A stretch of 7,449 bases of DNA from Candidatus Aminicenantota bacterium (lineage in GTDB: Bacteria > Acidobacteriota > Aminicenantia > Aminicenantales > Aminicenantaceae), in assembly GCA_030673995.1 (NCBI GenBank), contig DAOUYU010000086.1, positions 1-7,449 of the forward strand. The letters run 5' to 3'. Shown here in pieces: positions 6,076 to 7,449 of the stretch. The translations under genes were made by a program, and so were the position numbers. Every line of letters begins with the position of its first letter. Position 1 is the stretch's first letter. The notes beneath the pieces are model-generated. The model was not told the DNA's origin, made no database searches, and saw nothing but the letters and a program-made list of their open reading frames with translations.

Positions 6076-6222
6076 ATGATCAGAAAGAAAGATTTTGAGT
6101 TTCCTTCAGATTACAAAGGCGTTTTATATCGGCCTTATAATAGTTCATGACGTTGGAAACTCGAATTAACAAAAGAACTCAAAGCTTGTGGTTACGATGT
6201 CGACTCAAGTAAATTGCTTTGA
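6076..6222 (+). pseudogene. C-terminal remnant of a TIR-like predicted nucleotide-binding protein, interrupted by TGA
   Basis: Translation from the ATG at 6076 gives 'FEFPSDYKGVLYRPYNSS', then a TGA at 6148-6150, then in the same frame 'RWKLELTKELKACGYDVDSS' followed by 'KLL' and TGA. The pattern PSDxxGVLYxPY ... WKLxLxKELKAxGxDVDxxK is what I recall from the C-terminal end of predicted nucleotide-binding proteins with a TIR-like domain (COG4271/PF10137 type, some linked to anti-phage signalling). Only the last 50 or so residues remain, and the reading frame is broken by a single stop that one base change from GGA would explain. The N-terminal TIR-like part is absent from the preceding sequence, which is occupied by the exported protein gene. 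It is most likely a dead fragment. The family name rests on memory of motifs, not on a search. Confidence 0.55.
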
Positions 6223-6246
6223 ATCAAAACTCTGGTTTAATATAGA
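6219..6246 (+). promoter_or_regulatory. Weak candidate promoter for the HEPN/zinc-ribbon gene
   Basis: TTGAAT (6219-6224) and TATAGA (6241-6246), 16 nt apart, each match the consensus at 4/6 positions. The start point would be only a few bases from the ATG at 6259, giving a nearly leaderless mRNA, which fits the lack of a Shine-Dalgarno sequence there. Alternative -10 words (TAATAT at 6238) exist, so the placement is uncertain. Confidence 0.25.
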
Positions 6247-6258
6247 TAAGTTATAACA

Positions 6259-7074
6259 ATGAAGATTAAAAAACATAAATTTGATTTAATTGAGAATGCC
6301 AAAGATTCACTTTCTCATGCTGTGGAGCATCTTACAAAAAAGAAAAAACTTACAGCAAGTGACCTAAAAAGAGTAATTCTTGACGTTGCTCATGTAGTAG
6401 AACTTATATTGAAAGAGAGGATACGCAGAATCCATCCTGCATTCATTTGGAGAAATGTTGATAAGTACCCATCCTCTAATGCTCAAACAGTTGGGACAGA
6501 ACAAGCAATAAAGCGACTTTTTAATCTTGAAGGTATAGCTCTTTCAGACGATTCGAAAAAGACATTATCAATTTGTAGAAAAATTCGAAACTCGATTGAG
6601 CATTATGAATTTGAGATTGAATTAAAAAAGACAAAAGCTATAGTAGGACGTATGTTATCATTCATTTTTCTTTTCTCAAAGTCTCACTTGAACCTTGACA
6701 TGGAAGCAGATTTTAAACGAGATAAAAGATGGAATGCCCTAATTGAAATCTATGAATTTTGGGAAGTTCACAGCAAGGCAATTGAAAATCAACTTTTAGA
6801 GGATGGGGAGGATGTATGTGAGTGCCCAGCTTGCGGTGCGTTTACATATAATCTCTCTGAAACGGAATGTGCTTTTTGTGGGCATATGGAAGAAGAAGTT
6901 CAGTGTGAACACTGCGAAGAAATGTTTTGGGTATCAGAAACTGAAACCTTTGAGGAAGTAGATGGTGACTTTGAAACAGGAGCAACTGGTATTATTAGAT
7001 ATACAATTTGTAAAAATTGTTTGGAAAAGGAAGCGGCTTTAGAAGCCAACGCAGATTCATGGCGAGAAAAGTGA
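6259..7074 (+). CDS. HEPN-like domain protein with two C-terminal zinc-ribbon-like modules
   Basis: The 271-residue product appears cytoplasmic, with no signal peptide. Residues about 8-145 are predicted largely helical and resemble a HEPN domain: a helix with 'DVAHVVELILKERIRRIHPAFIW' type residues (42-64) and, near the second helix pair, 'ICRKIRNSIEHYEFEI' with Arg110-Asn111 and His115, the R-N-x3-H form of the R-x4-6-H motif that forms the active site in HEPN ribonucleases. The C-terminal part has four CxxC pairs, C189/C192, C204/C207, C216/C219 and C251/C254, which make two probable zinc-binding modules. HEPN proteins often act as RNases in toxin-antitoxin, abortive-infection or other defence systems; activity here is inferred only. 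The ATG is the sole start after an in-frame TAA at 6247 and has no clear Shine-Dalgarno site. The TIR-like remnant 36 nt upstream fits a defence-type neighbourhood. The gene is more AT-rich than the nuo/lpd genes, consistent with acquisition. Confidence 0.85.
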   Translation: MKIKKHKFDLIENAKDSLSHAVEHLTKKKKLTASDLKRVILDVAHVVELILKERIRRIHPAFIWRNVDKYPSSNAQTVGTEQAIKRLFNLEGIALSDDSKKTLSICRKIRNSIEHYEFEIELKKTKAIVGRMLSFIFLFSKSHLNLDMEADFKRDKRWNALIEIYEFWEVHSKAIENQLLEDGEDVCECPACGAFTYNLSETECAFCGHMEEEVQCEHCEEMFWVSETETFEEVDGDFETGATGIIRYTICKNCLEKEAALEANADSWREK

Positions 7075-7078
7075 AGGG

Positions 7079-7108
7079 GTAAATAATTTTCTATTGCTAA
7101 ATATTTAC
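7079..7108 (+). terminator. Possible weak terminator-like inverted repeat after the HEPN gene
   Basis: GTAAATA (7079-7085) and TATTTAC (7102-7108) form a perfect 7-bp stem around a 16-nt loop, starting 5 nt after the stop codon and followed by ATTTTATTTC. The stem is AT-rich with a large loop, so it would be a poor intrinsic terminator. The position right behind the gene is the main reason to list it. Confidence 0.25.
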
Positions 7109-7406
7109 ATTTTATTTCAACCAGAAGCCAAATACCCTAAATCCTCGCCATCTCATCAGCCCACCAAAAACCAACATAACTATATCTATTCTAAATATTT
7201 ATTAAAATAGGCAAAATAATAACAAGGCGTTGCCCAAGGGAAGAAGAGGGCATGGCATTATTCTACATAATATTAATCTCCCAAAATGAAGAGGATGTGA
7301 AGTTTCGGATATCAAAAATTAGGTGATTTGAGGGGTCTTGTGACAGAATACAGCCACAGTTCAGCAAAACGTAGAAAAGATAGCTTAGTAAATACTCTAT
7401 GTAAAT

Positions 7407-7423
7407 ATATCATTTCGTGATAT
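7407..7423. repeat. Perfect AT-rich palindrome, possible operator
   Basis: ATATCA (7407-7412) and TGATAT (7418-7423) are a perfect 6-bp inverted repeat around TTTCG. It is followed by AT-rich DNA with promoter-like words such as TATACT (7431-7436), no confident -35 box, and then the window edge. It could be a regulator site for a gene starting beyond the window; chance is a real alternative in such AT-rich DNA. Confidence 0.25.
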
Positions 7424-7449
7424 TATATTTTATACTATCAAGAAAAAAC

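Larger units (their letters stand above)
7075..7449. other. AT-rich region without a clear gene
   Basis: No convincing coding sequence is visible on either strand over these 375 nt. One unstarted frame, 7301-7420 (+), reads 39 codons without an ATG and without a recognisable product. The region holds two AT-rich inverted repeats (listed separately) and a TGCCC/GGGCA pair at 7231-7252 with a 12-nt loop. It may be the upstream region of a gene beyond the right edge or decayed accessory DNA. Confidence 0.45.

Noticed and set aside
7231..7252. TGCCC/GGGCA inverted repeat as a terminator
   Set aside because: Only a 5-bp stem with a 12-nt loop and no following T-run.
7301..7420. 39-codon open frame in the right-end region
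   Set aside because: No ATG start, no convincing ribosome site and no recognisable motif; the length is expected by chance.

Overview
The window looks like chromosomal DNA from a Gram-negative bacterium. It carries a respiratory complex I operon, a gene for a probable outer-membrane beta-barrel with a Sec signal peptide, and a second signal-peptide protein. Base composition is moderate over the respiratory genes and clearly more AT-rich over the right third. nuoC and nuoD are separate genes rather than the fused nuoCD of enterics, and NuoB has an 'ACCGMEYM' type N2 site, so this is not an enterobacterium. I cannot name the phylum from the sequence alone; an uncultured or candidate-phylum genome is possible.

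Left part (1-4233, minus strand): reading right to left, lpdA (dihydrolipoyl dehydrogenase) is followed by nuoA, nuoB, nuoC, nuoD and the first 39 codons of nuoE, which runs off the left edge. The nuo genes are packed tightly: nuoA/nuoB overlap by 13 nt, nuoB/nuoC by 25 nt and nuoD/nuoE by an ATGA. nuoC and nuoD lie in the same reading frame, separated by one amber codon and nine sense codons. lpdA has its own convincing promoter, and a second candidate promoter sits between lpdA and nuoA. Functionally, Lpd makes NADH from 2-oxoacid dehydrogenase or glycine-cleavage complexes and complex I oxidises NADH. NuoA is a membrane subunit, NuoB/C/D form the quinone-reducing connecting module, and NuoE belongs to the NADH-oxidising module.

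Middle (4234-5638): a 146-nt divergent promoter region separates lpdA from a rightward gene for a probable outer-membrane beta-barrel of unknown function that contains an H-x-S-N-H cluster. It is followed by about 430 nt without a convincing gene, apart from a short orphan reading-frame tail.

Right part (5639-7449, plus strand): this is an accessory-looking, AT-rich segment. It holds a small exported protein with a very basic charged tail and a broken C-terminal scrap that resembles TIR-like predicted nucleotide-binding proteins. Next comes an intact gene for a HEPN-type helical domain (R-x4-H motif) fused to two CxxC...CxxC zinc-ribbon-like modules. The HEPN protein beside the TIR-like scrap suggests the remains of a defence or stress-response locus. 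The last 375 nt show no clear gene, only AT-rich inverted repeats.
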